64,000 nucleotides of DNA, from NCBI GenBank assembly GCA_902799465.1, contig CADCAS010000002.1:1-64000 (forward strand), written 5' to 3'. Numbering within the stretch: the first letter of the stretch is position 1; each line of letters begins with the position of its first letter. A model generated the notes under the pieces. It was not told where the DNA came from. It saw only the letters and a program-made list of their open reading frames with translations, and did no database searches. Positions 35,539 through 44,117 of the stretch are shown here, piece after piece. The DNA is from an uncultured Eubacteriales bacterium (lineage in GTDB: Bacteria > Bacillota > Clostridia > Christensenellales > Aristaeellaceae). The position numbers and the translations under genes are program-made.

Positions 35539-35606
35539 GACCCGCGTGACAGGCACCTTTTCATGTACAACCTACCACTTTCCACGCTACGCAAAGAGGT
35601 GATCGC

Positions 35607-36938
35607 ATGCCCAACAGAACCGTTCGGACCCGGAAGCGCTCATTGGGGCTGCTGTATGCCCTGATCGGGCTGCTGGCGGCGGCGGCCCTCGCGCTGGGGT
35701 GCTATATCGCCTTCGGGGATCGGCTGCGGCCCGCGGACGTGGAGGCCGCGCCCACCCCGTCGGAGGACGACTTCGTGGATCTGAAGGACCTGCCCGAGAC
35801 CGAGGTGGTGCTGCGGGCGGACACCTACCGGGAGGAATACCTGCCGACCTCCACCCCGGAGCCGGAGGATACCCCCGAGCCCACCTTCACCCCCGCGCCG
35901 ACGCTGGAAGCCCTGGACCCCTACACCGCGCGGCGTCCCGCCGCCGCCAACGAAAACATGCTGCCGGTGTTCAAAAAGGCCAATACCACCGACAAGGTCA
36001 TCGCCATCACCCTGGACGAGTGCAGCGGCGCGGCCATCACCGAGCAGTTCGTCGCGCTGGCCCAGAAGTACAACGCCAAGCTCACGCTGTTCCCCACCGG
36101 GGAGAACATCCTGAAAAACGGCATGCAGCCGGTGCTGCAGCGCTGCGCCTTCCAGCTGGGCTACGAGATCGAGAACCGCGGCTTCACCAGCCTGGCCAAG
36201 CTGTTTCGCTATCCCGAGAATATGCTGGTGCAGGAGATCTGGAAGCAGAGCATGGCCCTGAACTACGTGCTGGGCGTGCGCTACCAGCCCCACTTCCTGC
36301 GGCTGTACGGCGGGCTGGGGGAGAATGACATCCGCACCCACACCTACCTCAAGCAGCAGGGCTACATCGGCGTGGCCCACTGGACCGTGTCCTGCTCCGA
36401 CGTGTCGCTCAGCCGCATTCCCGGCAAGCTGACCCCCGGCGGCATCTACCTGTTCAAGTCCACCAAGGAGGACGGCGAGCGCATGAAGGCGCTGATGGAC
36501 GCCGCCCGGTCCGAGGGCTACAGCATGGTGACGCTCAACGAGCTGTTCGGCTACGAGCCCAACGCCTTCGAGCGGGTGGACGGCTCCCTGCTGGCGGAGA
36601 CCATGCCCGAGTTCCACTTCGACGATACGCTCTACACCGACCTCTATCCCGGCGACACCGCCTGGGGCGTATTGAAGCTCCAGGAGCGCCTGGGCCAGCT
36701 GGGCTATCTGGTCAACAGCAGCGCCGACGGCATCTTCGGCGAGGCCACCACCGAGGCCCTGCGCTTGTTCCAGGCCACCGTGGGCAAGGCCGCCTCCGGC
36801 GTGGGCGACGTGGCCACACTCCAGGCCCTCTTCGCCGAGGATGCCCCCAAAAACCCCAATCCCATCCCCGTCAATCAACCCATCTCCGGAACCGGCCAGC
36901 AGCGCCTCCTGGAGGAGGAATTGAAGCCGTCGGAGTAG
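35607..36938 (+). CDS. Polysaccharide-deacetylase-like protein with C-terminal peptidoglycan-binding domain
   Basis: 443 residues. Membrane anchor about 12-36, then a Pro/Thr/Glu-rich linker to about 115. The deacetylase-fold domain spans about 128-330. Catalytic motifs are altered: TFDDGP is TLDECS (135-140), and the zinc histidines expected after GxEIxNH are missing (GYEIENRGFTSLAK). LRLYGG resembles the third motif. A PG_binding_1 repeat follows (about 350-420, GVLKLQERLGQLGYL, ADGIFGEATTEAL). Probably a wall-associated protein that binds but may not deacetylate glycan. GCAAAGAGGTGA precedes the start; a terminator follows. Confidence 0.82.
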   Translation: MPNRTVRTRKRSLGLLYALIGLLAAAALALGCYIAFGDRLRPADVEAAPTPSEDDFVDLKDLPETEVVLRADTYREEYLPTSTPEPEDTPEPTFTPAPTLEALDPYTARRPAAANENMLPVFKKANTTDKVIAITLDECSGAAITEQFVALAQKYNAKLTLFPTGENILKNGMQPVLQRCAFQLGYEIENRGFTSLAKLFRYPENMLVQEIWKQSMALNYVLGVRYQPHFLRLYGGLGENDIRTHTYLKQQGYIGVAHWTVSCSDVSLSRIPGKLTPGGIYLFKSTKEDGERMKALMDAARSEGYSMVTLNELFGYEPNAFERVDGSLLAETMPEFHFDDTLYTDLYPGDTAWGVLKLQERLGQLGYLVNSSADGIFGEATTEALRLFQATVGKAASGVGDVATLQALFAEDAPKNPNPIPVNQPISGTGQQRLLEEELKPSE

Positions 36939-36941
36939 TGG

Positions 36942-36976
36942 AAAAAGCCCGCCGCGGGTTTCACGGCGGGCTTTTT
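36942..36976 (+). terminator. Terminator after the deacetylase-like gene
   Basis: AAAAAGCCCGCCG and CGGCGGGCTTTTT are perfectly complementary around a 9-base loop, with T-runs on both strands. VAIR-8 starts two bases later. Confidence 0.9.
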
Positions 36977-36977
36977 C

Positions 36978-37207
36978 GGGCAGTAGGCATCAGGCATCAG
37001 GCAACAGTCGAGGCGGCGGCAGAGGGAAGCTGTTCGATCGGTTTGTTATGAGGCGATGAGAGAGGGGAGCGGGAAGTGGCGGCTGACGCTTAATACCACT
37101 GTTTCCCCTTGGAAGACCTGTTCCGACGTTTGGAAAACCAGCCCCGGTAAATCGTACAAAGCCCACGCCGCCACCCCTAATGCCTGTTGCCTGTTGCCTG
37201 ATGCCTT
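36978..37207. repeat. VAIR-8 (GGCATCA/GGCAACA flavour)
   Basis: Left arm 36978-37007 (GGCAGTA, GGCATCA x2, GGCAACA), right arm 37176-37207 (complement of GGCATTA/GGCAACA/GGCATCA). The interior holds a second, partly degraded element: GAGCGGGAAGTGGCGGCTGACGC. The right arm encodes the last residues and the stop of the glycosylase gene. Confidence 0.85.
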
Positions 37208-38010
37208 TCCTCCATCCTTCTCGCGTGAAACAGGAACTGCTGCATGATTCCGGCGTGGGGGCCGAGGAGGGCGCGGGCCTGCTTGCGGAGCGCGGCGCGG
37301 GAGCGGCAGGTCATGGCGAACCATTCGCGGAGGACGCGCTCCATCCACACGTCCACGGGGAACGCGGAGGCGTGGCCGCAGCCGAACAGCAGCACGCAGT
37401 CGGCCACCTTGTCGCCCACGCCGGGGAGGTTGAGCAGCAGGGCGTGGGCCGCGTCGTAGGGGAGGGCCCGGAGTCGGGCGAGGGGGAAGCCGTCCAGCAC
37501 CGCGCGGGCCGCGCCGATGAGGTACGGGGCGCGGTAGCCCACCTTCAGGGCGCGAAGCGCCTCCTCGCGGACGTCGGCCAGCCGTTCGGGGGTGGGGAAG
37601 CTGTACAGCCCGCCGCGGTCGTCGCCGTAGGTCCGGCACAGCGCGTCGGTGAGGCCGCGGATGCGGGCGACGTTGTTGTTGGCCGACAGTATGAAGCATA
37701 TGAGCGCCTCCCAGGCGGGCTGGTTCAGCACCCGCAGGCCGGGATAGCGCTCGATGGCCGCGCGGGCGGCGGGGAATTGCGCGTATTCCCGGGCGATGGC
37801 GGCGTAGTCCCGGTCCAGGTCCAGGTAATGGCGCAGAAAGCCGGGGTCCGTGTCGCCGTCAACATGCAGGCCGTCGTCCCCGTTCCACAGCCACACCGCG
37901 CGCCCGTCCAGCACGCAGCCAAAGCGGTCCCCCTGCCGCGTCCAGCGAAAGCACTGGCCCGAGTCCATCAGCGTCAGCGGCAGATCCAGAGCGATGCCCT
38001 CAAACAGCAT
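37177..38010 (-). CDS. 8-oxoguanine DNA glycosylase, OGG1 type
   Basis: 277 residues. It removes oxidised guanine from DNA. The helix-hairpin-helix and GPD region read LLNLPGVGDKVADCVLLFG then SAFPVDVWMERV, giving the Schiff-base Lys and catalytic Asp of OGG1-type enzymes. The N-terminal part (MDSGQCFRWTRQGDRFG) is the OGG_N domain. I start at ATG 38010, preceded by AAGGAGG; the longer frame upstream runs through repeats. The last six residues (ATGNRH) and TAG stop are encoded by the arm of VAIR-8, so the original C-terminus may differ. Confidence 0.9.
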   Translation of the reverse strand: MLFEGIALDLPLTLMDSGQCFRWTRQGDRFGCVLDGRAVWLWNGDDGLHVDGDTDPGFLRHYLDLDRDYAAIAREYAQFPAARAAIERYPGLRVLNQPAWEALICFILSANNNVARIRGLTDALCRTYGDDRGGLYSFPTPERLADVREEALRALKVGYRAPYLIGAARAVLDGFPLARLRALPYDAAHALLLNLPGVGDKVADCVLLFGCGHASAFPVDVWMERVLREWFAMTCRSRAALRKQARALLGPHAGIMQQFLFHARRMEERHQATGNRH

Positions 38011-38057
38011 GGCATTGCCTCCTTGCTTTCGTCGTCTCCCGCCACCGGGAGACGACG

Positions 38058-38406
38058 AATTGAGAATGGAGAATGGAAAATGGACAATGGCGGTGCAAAT
38101 CCTGCGGATTTGTTTGATTGAACGTATCTGTTCAGTCGTTGACTCCTTCCGACCCGCTTCGCGGCCCACCTCCCTCAAAGAGGGAGGCTTTTGGGATACC
38201 GGCTCCCGTCCAGGCTCCCGTCCAGGCTCCCTCTCCGAGGGAGCTGTCAGCCGCAGGCTGACTGAGGGAGTCATCCCTGGGCGACTGAATAGATACGATT
38301 GAACACTATAATAGACGGTGTTACGCTTATTCGCGGCCTTTTAATCAAAGAAATCCGCAAGGATTTCCACATTCATTCTCCATTCTCCATTTTCCATTCT
38401 CAATTC
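38058..38406. repeat. VAIR-16 (GAGAATG flavour) enclosing family B copy 3
   Basis: Left arm 38059-38089 (GAGAATG x2, GAAAATG, GACAATG), right arm 38373-38406 (complement). Inside the arms lie GCAAATCCTGCGGATTTG and AATCCGCAAGGATTTCCA, also seen in VAIR-12. Family B copy 3 sits at 38131-38290. This fills the 437-base gap between the glycosylase and PP-loop genes. Confidence 0.9.
38131..38290 (+). repeat. Family B palindromic repeat, copy 3
   Basis: Bounded by TTCAGTCG and CGACTGAA inverted ends. Same block order as copy 1, with GGCTCCCGTCCA duplicated. It is inverted relative to copy 2, 2.6 kb away. Confidence 0.88.
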
Positions 38407-38447
38407 AGTTAAGTCCAAATCCATCACCAGTACTTAAACGTTATCGT

Positions 38448-39281
38448 TTACGTGCGCTCCTCCCCATCGTACCACTCCAGAAAGCTGTGTACCACGCCGT
38501 GGGCTCGCCAGCCGGGAAAGGAATCGGGCTGGAGGGTGTGGATGGCGTTAAAGACGTTCTTCTCCACCTTGTCGTTCTCCAGGGTCAGCCGCGCCAGCAG
38601 CGCCTTGACCTCCTGCCGCTTGGAGCCGCCGCTTTTCCGGGTGACCCGGCAGGCGCACTGTATGAAGGACAGCCCGTTGGCCTCGGCCCAGGCGATGATG
38701 TCATGCTCGTGCACCATGTAGAGGGGGCGGATCACCTCCATGCCCGGGTGGCTCCTGGAGCGCAGCTTGGGCATCATCCCCTGGAGCTGCCCGCCCCAGA
38801 GCATGGCCATGACGGTGGTCTCGATGACGTCGTTGAAGTGGTGGCCCAGCGCGAGCTTGTTGCACCCCAGCGCCTGGGCCCTGTCGTAGAGGCAGCCGCG
38901 CCGCATCCTGGCGCAGAGGAAGCAGGGGTTGGCGTCCTGGGACTCGGCCACCTCGAACACGTCGCTCTCAAACAGGGTGTAGGGGATGCCCAGCCGCCGG
39001 GCGCTGTCCTCCACCTGTCGGCGGTTGGCCGCGTCGTAGCCGGGGTCCATGACGAGATACACCGCCTCGAAGGGGACCTCGCTGTGGCGCTCGAGGATCT
39101 GCATCAGCTTCGCCAGCAGCATGGAATCCTTGCCTCCGGAGATGCACACCGCGATCCTGTCCCCGGGCTGAATCAGCGCGTAGCGCCGCACCGCGTTCAT
39201 AAAGGGCCGCCACAGCACCTTCCGCCGCTCCTTCAGGATGCCGCTCTCCAGCCGCTGGACCTCGCTCATCTCGCGCTTCAT
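38448..39281 (-). CDS. PP-loop ATPase, TtcA-like tRNA thiolation family
   Basis: 277 residues. ATP-binding PP-loop CISGGKDSMLLAKL at about 49-62. CFLCARMRRGCLY gives the CxxC motif and ALGHHFNDVIETTVM the second core motif of the TtcA/TtuA branch. Members thiolate tRNA bases (such as C32) using a [4Fe-4S] cluster; a third cysteine pair is at CACR. It could equally modify another tRNA position, so I leave the symbol blank. It is monocistronic. The start is at 39281 or the MSEVQ codon four residues later (39269). Confidence 0.87.
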   Translation of the reverse strand: MKREMSEVQRLESGILKERRKVLWRPFMNAVRRYALIQPGDRIAVCISGGKDSMLLAKLMQILERHSEVPFEAVYLVMDPGYDAANRRQVEDSARRLGIPYTLFESDVFEVAESQDANPCFLCARMRRGCLYDRAQALGCNKLALGHHFNDVIETTVMAMLWGGQLQGMMPKLRSRSHPGMEVIRPLYMVHEHDIIAWAEANGLSFIQCACRVTRKSGGSKRQEVKALLARLTLENDKVEKNVFNAIHTLQPDSFPGWRAHGVVHSFLEWYDGEERT

Positions 39282-39339
39282 GCGCTTAGCGCCTCCCTCT
39301 TTTCAATAGCGCCGCCTCCGATTGTTTTGCCGATATACC

Positions 39340-42054
39340 CTATACAACCCAATCATAGCTCCCGCTGCCCACGGTGACGGGGGTCATGCCGGGGAGCTCA
39401 ACCACGGCCTCGGTGTTGACGGGCACCTCGACGTGGACCAGGACCTTATCGCCCACGGCCCGCCACGCCACCGCGGCCCTGCCGTAGGGGGTGACCTCGC
39501 TGACGGCGGCGTGGGTCAGGCCGCAGGTGAAGGCGGGCTTCACGCGGAAGCGCTTGTAGCCGGGCGCCAGGCTTTGCAGGCCCCCGATGTGCCGGTACAT
39601 CCACTCGCCCACACAGCCGAAGGCGTAGTGATTGTAGCTGTAGGTGCTCACCTCGCCGTCCTCCGAGATCGCGCCCCAGCTCTCCCAGAGGGTGGTCGCT
39701 CCAGCCTTTACCTCATAGAGCCAGCTCGGGCAGCCCTCCTGGAACAGCAGCCTGTAGGCCACGTCCTCCCGCCCGTTGTCGCACAGCACGTCCATTAAGA
39801 ACAGCACGCTCAGAAAGCCGGTGTCCAGCCTGTCGCCGTTTTTATGGATCAGGTCGCACAGGTGATCGACCATCTTCGGCCGCACGTCCTCCGGTACCAG
39901 GTCCATTTGCAGCGCGATGACGTAGATGCCCTGGAAGTCCGCGGCCATGGTGCCGTCGTCGCGGACGTATTCCTGTATGAACGCCTCCCGGATGCACGCA
40001 TACAGCTCGTCGTACTTTCTGGCGTCCGCCTCCCTGCCGAGTATGGCGGCGATCTTTGACATGTTCTTCGCGCTGAAGGCGTAGTAGGCCGGGGCGACGA
40101 TGCCCATGGTGGCATAGGCGGTCTGGTTCATGGCCATGGCATCCGGGTTGCCCAGCACGATGGAGGGGATCAGCCAGTCGCCGAAGTGGAAGTCGGTGTT
40201 CCAGAGCCAGCGGGAGCGGGCCTTGCGGGCCTCGTCCCACTGGTCATAGCCCTCCGGGTGGTGGTTCTTCGCGCGGTCGTCGATGTATGCCATCCAGCGG
40301 GTCATGGCATCGTAGTTTTCCTCCAGGATGCGCCGGTTGCCGTAGGCCTCGTAGACGCGCAGGGGGACGATGATGGCGGCGTCGCCCCAGCCGCAGCTGG
40401 TGTCCGTGCCCAGGTTGTCCCGCAGGAAGGTGGCGTAGGCCCTGAGATAGGGCACGATCATCGGCACCGCGCCGTCGGCCATCTGCTCCGCGCGGACGCT
40501 GTCCATCCAGGCGGACAGGAAGGCGTTGGCGTCCCGGTTGAAGCACAGCGTGGGCGCGTAGGCCATGATGTCGCCCGTCCAGCCCGCCTTTTCCCGCTGG
40601 GGGCAGTCGGTGGGGATGGAGACGGTGTTGGAGATCTGGCTCCAGCGGATGTTGCTCTGCAGCTGGTTCAGCCGGGGGTCGGAGGTGGTGAAGCTGCCGA
40701 TGTCGTCCATCTCGCTGGCGCAGGCCACGATGCGGAAATCCTCCGGGCTGGGCGTGCCCGGCCAGCCGGTGATCCGCGCGTAGCGGAAGCCGTGGTAGGT
40801 GAAGGCGGGGCGGAAGCTCTGGGTCCCTTCCCGGCAGATGCAGATCTCGGTCTGCTCCTTGTTGTTGTTCAGGATGCTGTTGAAATAGTTGCCGTCCCGG
40901 TCCGTCTGCTCGAAGTGCTCCAGGCGGATCTCCCTACCCTCCGGGGCGGTGACGGTGAATTCGGTGAAGCCCGCCAGGTTCTGCCCCGCGTCCATGATGA
41001 CGTCCCCGTTGGGCGCGGTGTAGACGCGCTCGGGCCTGAACACGCGAAGCGGCCTCACCGGCGCGTCGCGCTGGCCGACGAGGTGATTTTTATCATAGTC
41101 CTTCTTCTGGACCGGCGTCCAGTCCCCGTCGTCGAAGCCGGGCGCGTCCCAGCCGGGCAGCTCCAGCCGCGCGTCGTACTTCTCGCCCACGAACAGGTCG
41201 GAGAACACGATGGGCCCGGTGTGGGAGACGCCGCCGTCGCCGGTGACGGTCTGGCGGGTGCCGTCGGTGTACTCGATCTCCAGATCCATCAGCAGTGCGG
41301 TGGTATCGCCGTACTGGCAGCAGTCCCCGGTGGTGCCTACGCGGCCCGCCCACCAGCCGTCCGCCAGCACCGCGCCCACCGCGTTTTCGCCCGGACGGAT
41401 CAGCCCGGTGACGTCGTAGGTCTGGTAGAGCAGCAGCTTGGGGTAGGGGGTGTTCTCCGGCGCGAACAGCCGGTCGTCCGGGCATGCGCCGTTCACCGTC
41501 AGCCGGTACAGGCCGCGGGCGGTGGCGTAGATCCGGGCGCGCCTGATCCCCTTATCGGCGCGGAAGGGGACGCGGATGTACTGCGCGGGGCGAAACTCGC
41601 CGAAGGTGCGCCTGCCGTCGGCGTCGCGCTCCATGTTGTCGTAGGTGTCGCCCTCCCGGGCCGCGTCCATGGAGGAGGGGGTGGGCGTCTGCACGGGCTC
41701 GGCCCAGGCGCTTGAGAAGGGGACGCCCATGCGCCCGGTCTCAAAGGTCGTGGAGCCTTCCGCACGGCGGCCCCGGTTGTCCCACACGGTCAGAGAGACG
41801 CGGTAGGCCGTCATCGGGCGGAGGGAGAGGCCGTCCACGGTGACCTCGATGCTCTGCGCCGTATCCACGCGGCCCGTGTCCGCCGCCACGCCGTCGTCGG
41901 CGGCAATCACCAGCCGGTACGCGGCCTGACGCACGTTCCGCCCGTCGCTTGCCAGCTTCCAGCAGAAGCGCGGCGCGGGGCAGTCGATCCCCAGCGGCCG
42001 GCGCAGATGCTCCACCGTGATGTCGGTTATGATGAGTCTGTCGACGCGATACAT
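39340..42054 (-). CDS. Alpha-L-rhamnosidase (GH78)
   Basis: 904 residues. It releases terminal L-rhamnose from plant glycosides or pectin; no signal peptide, so probably cytoplasmic. N-terminal Bac_rhamnosid_N type domains (VEHLRRPLGIDCPAPRFCW, SAYRVSLTVWDNRG), then the (alpha/alpha)6 barrel. The GH78 signature IPTDCPQREKAGWTGD supplies the Asp, Glu and Asp of the active site. The C-terminal beta domain includes SYNHYAFGCVGEWMYRHIGG. I start at ATG 42054, seven bases after GGAGG. The nearest transporter is the sugar locus 35 kb away, so uptake partners are unknown. Confidence 0.94.
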   Translation of the reverse strand: MYRVDRLIITDITVEHLRRPLGIDCPAPRFCWKLASDGRNVRQAAYRLVIAADDGVAADTGRVDTAQSIEVTVDGLSLRPMTAYRVSLTVWDNRGRRAEGSTTFETGRMGVPFSSAWAEPVQTPTPSSMDAAREGDTYDNMERDADGRRTFGEFRPAQYIRVPFRADKGIRRARIYATARGLYRLTVNGACPDDRLFAPENTPYPKLLLYQTYDVTGLIRPGENAVGAVLADGWWAGRVGTTGDCCQYGDTTALLMDLEIEYTDGTRQTVTGDGGVSHTGPIVFSDLFVGEKYDARLELPGWDAPGFDDGDWTPVQKKDYDKNHLVGQRDAPVRPLRVFRPERVYTAPNGDVIMDAGQNLAGFTEFTVTAPEGREIRLEHFEQTDRDGNYFNSILNNNKEQTEICICREGTQSFRPAFTYHGFRYARITGWPGTPSPEDFRIVACASEMDDIGSFTTSDPRLNQLQSNIRWSQISNTVSIPTDCPQREKAGWTGDIMAYAPTLCFNRDANAFLSAWMDSVRAEQMADGAVPMIVPYLRAYATFLRDNLGTDTSCGWGDAAIIVPLRVYEAYGNRRILEENYDAMTRWMAYIDDRAKNHHPEGYDQWDEARKARSRWLWNTDFHFGDWLIPSIVLGNPDAMAMNQTAYATMGIVAPAYYAFSAKNMSKIAAILGREADARKYDELYACIREAFIQEYVRDDGTMAADFQGIYVIALQMDLVPEDVRPKMVDHLCDLIHKNGDRLDTGFLSVLFLMDVLCDNGREDVAYRLLFQEGCPSWLYEVKAGATTLWESWGAISEDGEVSTYSYNHYAFGCVGEWMYRHIGGLQSLAPGYKRFRVKPAFTCGLTHAAVSEVTPYGRAAVAWRAVGDKVLVHVEVPVNTEAVVELPGMTPVTVGSGSYDWVV

Positions 42055-42130
42055 GTACATCCCTCCCACCAGTTTGTGCTTCAAGACAGCTTCATTTACA
42101 CTGCTATTATACTATGGCAGGTGAAATAAT

Positions 42131-42167
42131 ACAAGCGCCGAACCCGGGATTTGCGGGCGGCGCTTGT
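42131..42167. terminator. Hairpin between the methyltransferase and rhamnosidase genes
   Basis: ACAAGCGCCG and CGGCGCTTGT pair perfectly with further GC pairing inside. T-runs are short, so terminator function is tentative. Confidence 0.5.
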
Positions 42168-42195
42168 GGATGTAAGGATGCTATCTGGAATCCGG

Positions 42196-42307
42196 GAGTG
42201 GAAGAAGCGTGGAGCGTTGAAAGTGGAGAGTGAAATAGCGAGCTGACGCGCTTTCCAACAAATAGCGCCAGCCTCCATTTAACGCTGCTTCCCGCTCTCC
42301 ACTCCAT
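42196..42307. repeat. VAIR-9 (GTGGAGA flavour)
   Basis: Left arm 42196-42237 (GTGGAGC, GTTGAAA, GTGGAGA units) and right arm 42279-42307 (complement of GAGTGGA, GAGCGGG units). Core AATAGCGAGCTGACGCGC. Short relative of the others; core variant GCTGACGC is shared with VAIR-11 and VAIR-17. Confidence 0.75.
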
Positions 42308-42352
42308 ATCTCCTGCATGAGCCGTACTGCCCGGGTATGAAGCTGCGTCTGT

Positions 42353-43012
42353 TCATGCGCGCGCTCCCTTCGCAGGTTTCCGGGCGACGCAGTGAAGTCG
42401 GAAGAAGCCCCGCTTTTCGCCGCGCTCCAGGACGAGACCGGCTCTGTCGCAGAGCGCCCGGACCTCCTCGACGCCGTAGACGTGCACGTCCCCGTGGCCC
42501 GCGAGGTTGACGAGGGGCATCTCGACGTGGTTGAAGAACCAGCGCACCGGCGCGGACTTCGCGGTCATGTCCCGCAGGATCAGCCGCCCGCCGGGACGCA
42601 GCACCCGGGCGACGCTGTCGAAGAAATCCTGCACGTTGGGATAGTGGTGAAAGCTCTGGCAGCAGATCACGGCGTCAAAGGACCCGTCCGGGAAGGGCAG
42701 CTTTTCGCAGTCCCCGACGACGAGCTCCACGCCGGGCATGCGCTTGGCCCTGGCTACCTCGATCATCTCCGGCGTCAGGTCGATGCCGGTATAATGCCTG
42801 TCGGGGTAGCGCTGCTTGAGCAGCGTGAGCATTGGCGCGGTGCCGCAGCCGCAGTCCAGCAGATCGGTGAAGGGCTCCCGCTCCAGCTCTGTAAGAACGT
42901 CCGGGTAGTCCTTCTTGCACATCCTATAGACGCCGGCATTGTCCGTCTCGTAGACCCTCGCCGCCTTTGAAAATTCCCGGATGGAAAGCGCCTTGTATTC
43001 CTGCTGAGTCAT
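42353..43012 (-). CDS. Class I SAM-dependent methyltransferase
   Basis: 219 residues. SAM-binding motif I LLDCGCGTAPML, motif II YTGIDLTPEMIEVA, motif III VVGDCEKLPFPDGSFDAV and CCQSFHHYPN, then LRPGGRLIL. This is the Methyltransf_11/25 type; the substrate is unknown. It is followed downstream only by VAIR-9 and the rhamnosidase gene, and preceded by a small membrane-protein gene 16 bases upstream, so those two may form an operon. The start codon is an ATG three bases after GGGAGA-like sequence; no better start was seen. Confidence 0.9.
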   Translation of the reverse strand: MTQQEYKALSIREFSKAARVYETDNAGVYRMCKKDYPDVLTELEREPFTDLLDCGCGTAPMLTLLKQRYPDRHYTGIDLTPEMIEVARAKRMPGVELVVGDCEKLPFPDGSFDAVICCQSFHHYPNVQDFFDSVARVLRPGGRLILRDMTAKSAPVRWFFNHVEMPLVNLAGHGDVHVYGVEEVRALCDRAGLVLERGEKRGFFRLHCVARKPAKGARA

Positions 43013-43028
43013 GATTTGTCTCCCTTCG

Positions 43029-43538
43029 TCAGATCAGTCGTCCGATCAGCCAGTACAGCCCGCCGACGATGGCGGCGACGGGAATGGAGATGGGGATCAG
43101 CTGGAGCAGCTTCCACTGCTTCACGTGGACGCTGTGCCAGGTACCGTTCAGGTTCTTCGTCCCCGGGATGAGCCACCAGTCGGTAACCGCGACCCAGAGG
43201 GTGTCGATGAACAGCCAGTCGAAGAACTCCGCGCCGAGAAACAGCGCGTAGAATTGCCAGCAGCAGTCCCAGTAGCGCCGCGCCCCGTTGACCCACAGGA
43301 TCATGACCATCGGAACCAGCAGCATCCAGGCGATCAGCAGGCCGTAGGCAAAACGCCGCCTGCGCCGAAGCTCCCCGCGGGTGATGCGCCCCAGCGCGAT
43401 CACCCTTTCCTGCACGACCCCGGGATAAAAGAATAACCCGCCCAGGGGGCCGCGCCGCAGGACCAGTATCGCCATGTACACCGCATAACACGCCCACATG
43501 ATCAGTATTTCGATCAATATCCGCCCAAACAAGTCCAT
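43029..43538 (-). CDS. Small integral membrane protein of unknown function
   Basis: 169 residues with four predicted membrane helices (about 3-25, 65-85, 91-112 and 150-168). A basic cytoplasmic stretch RGELRRRRRF lies between helices 1 and 2. Aromatic residues are dense (WDCCWQFYALFLGAEFFDW), with a CC pair at about 92-93. I do not recognise a family. GGGAGGGATG precedes the start. The methyltransferase gene follows after 16 bases, so they are probably co-transcribed. Confidence 0.7.
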   Translation of the reverse strand: MDLFGRILIEILIMWACYAVYMAILVLRRGPLGGLFFYPGVVQERVIALGRITRGELRRRRRFAYGLLIAWMLLVPMVMILWVNGARRYWDCCWQFYALFLGAEFFDWLFIDTLWVAVTDWWLIPGTKNLNGTWHSVHVKQWKLLQLIPISIPVAAIVGGLYWLIGRLI

Positions 43539-43626
43539 CCCTCCCGCCGGGTCAATCGCTGTATTTACTAAGTTAGTTTTATTTTACTACCCGTATGTGA
43601 AGAAATCAAGGGGATTCAGTTAGAAA

Positions 43627-43787
43627 ACAGGGAACAGGGGACAGGGAACAGGGAACAGCAGCTGCCGCGTACACTGTAGGGGCGGCGATGCGCCGCCCGC
43701 CCGGCACCGACATCCTTGGTGCGACCTGGCGGGCGGCGCATCGCCGCTCCTGCGTGATCAGGCTATTCCCTTTTACTGTTTCCCTTG
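43627..43787. repeat. VAIR-10 (GGGAACA flavour, right arm decayed)
   Basis: Left arm 43627-43658 (GGGAACA, GGGGACA, GGGAACA x2); right arm 43764-43787 is a weaker complement. Core AGCAGCTGCCGCGTACA followed by TGTAGGGGCGGCGATGCGCC and a distant complementary GGCGGGCGGCGCATCGCC. It belongs with VAIR-2, -5 and -14 by its middle. Confidence 0.8.
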
Positions 43788-43846
43788 GCACAATGCCAGT
43801 CAGGAAATTCGTGTCGTCAGGCGCGAATTTCCGCGTCCCTTCCCGT

Positions 43847-44016
43847 CTTAAGGAAATACCGCGCAACCAGGCAGTACAATGAGGAGATGAATTTTAACCG
43901 ATTGCGAACTGCAAAAGCCGAAGGTTACCTGGTGGGTAATCGAGGATTTTGCAGGCAGCAGGCGGTTGAAATTCAGCCGTCAGTGTGCTGCCTGTATTGT
44001 GCGGTATTTTCTTAAG
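43847..44016. repeat. Separate inverted repeat with CTTAAG ends
   Basis: About 28-base arms: CTTAAGGAAATACCGCGCAA...CAGGCAG (from 43847) against its near-complement ending CTTAAG at 44016. About 115 bases lie between. Arms are not heptameric, so this is a different kind of element. Two small hairpins follow at 44017-44036 and 44042-44065. Confidence 0.7.
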
Positions 44017-44087
44017 CAAAATCCGCAGATTTTGCGCGACCGGCTCACGCATTCATGTGTGAGCCGAGCCAAGGGCGAACGGCAGCG

Positions 44088-44117
44088 TTGACACGCGCGG
44101 CGGAACTGTGATAAAAT
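44088..44117 (+). promoter_or_regulatory. Promoter of the cobalamin operon
   Basis: TTGACA (44088-44093), an 18-base spacer and TAAAAT (44112-44117). The leader to the first start codon is about 95 bases with one GGGGAG/CTCCCC hairpin. I find no cobalamin riboswitch B12 box. Confidence 0.75.

Noticed and set aside
37056-37247. Small frames within VAIR-8 and other repeats (also 31515-31709, 51705-51944, 62478-62734)
   Set aside because: They are translations of repeat DNA (CSLFPVPCSLFP-like products) shared by unrelated loci.
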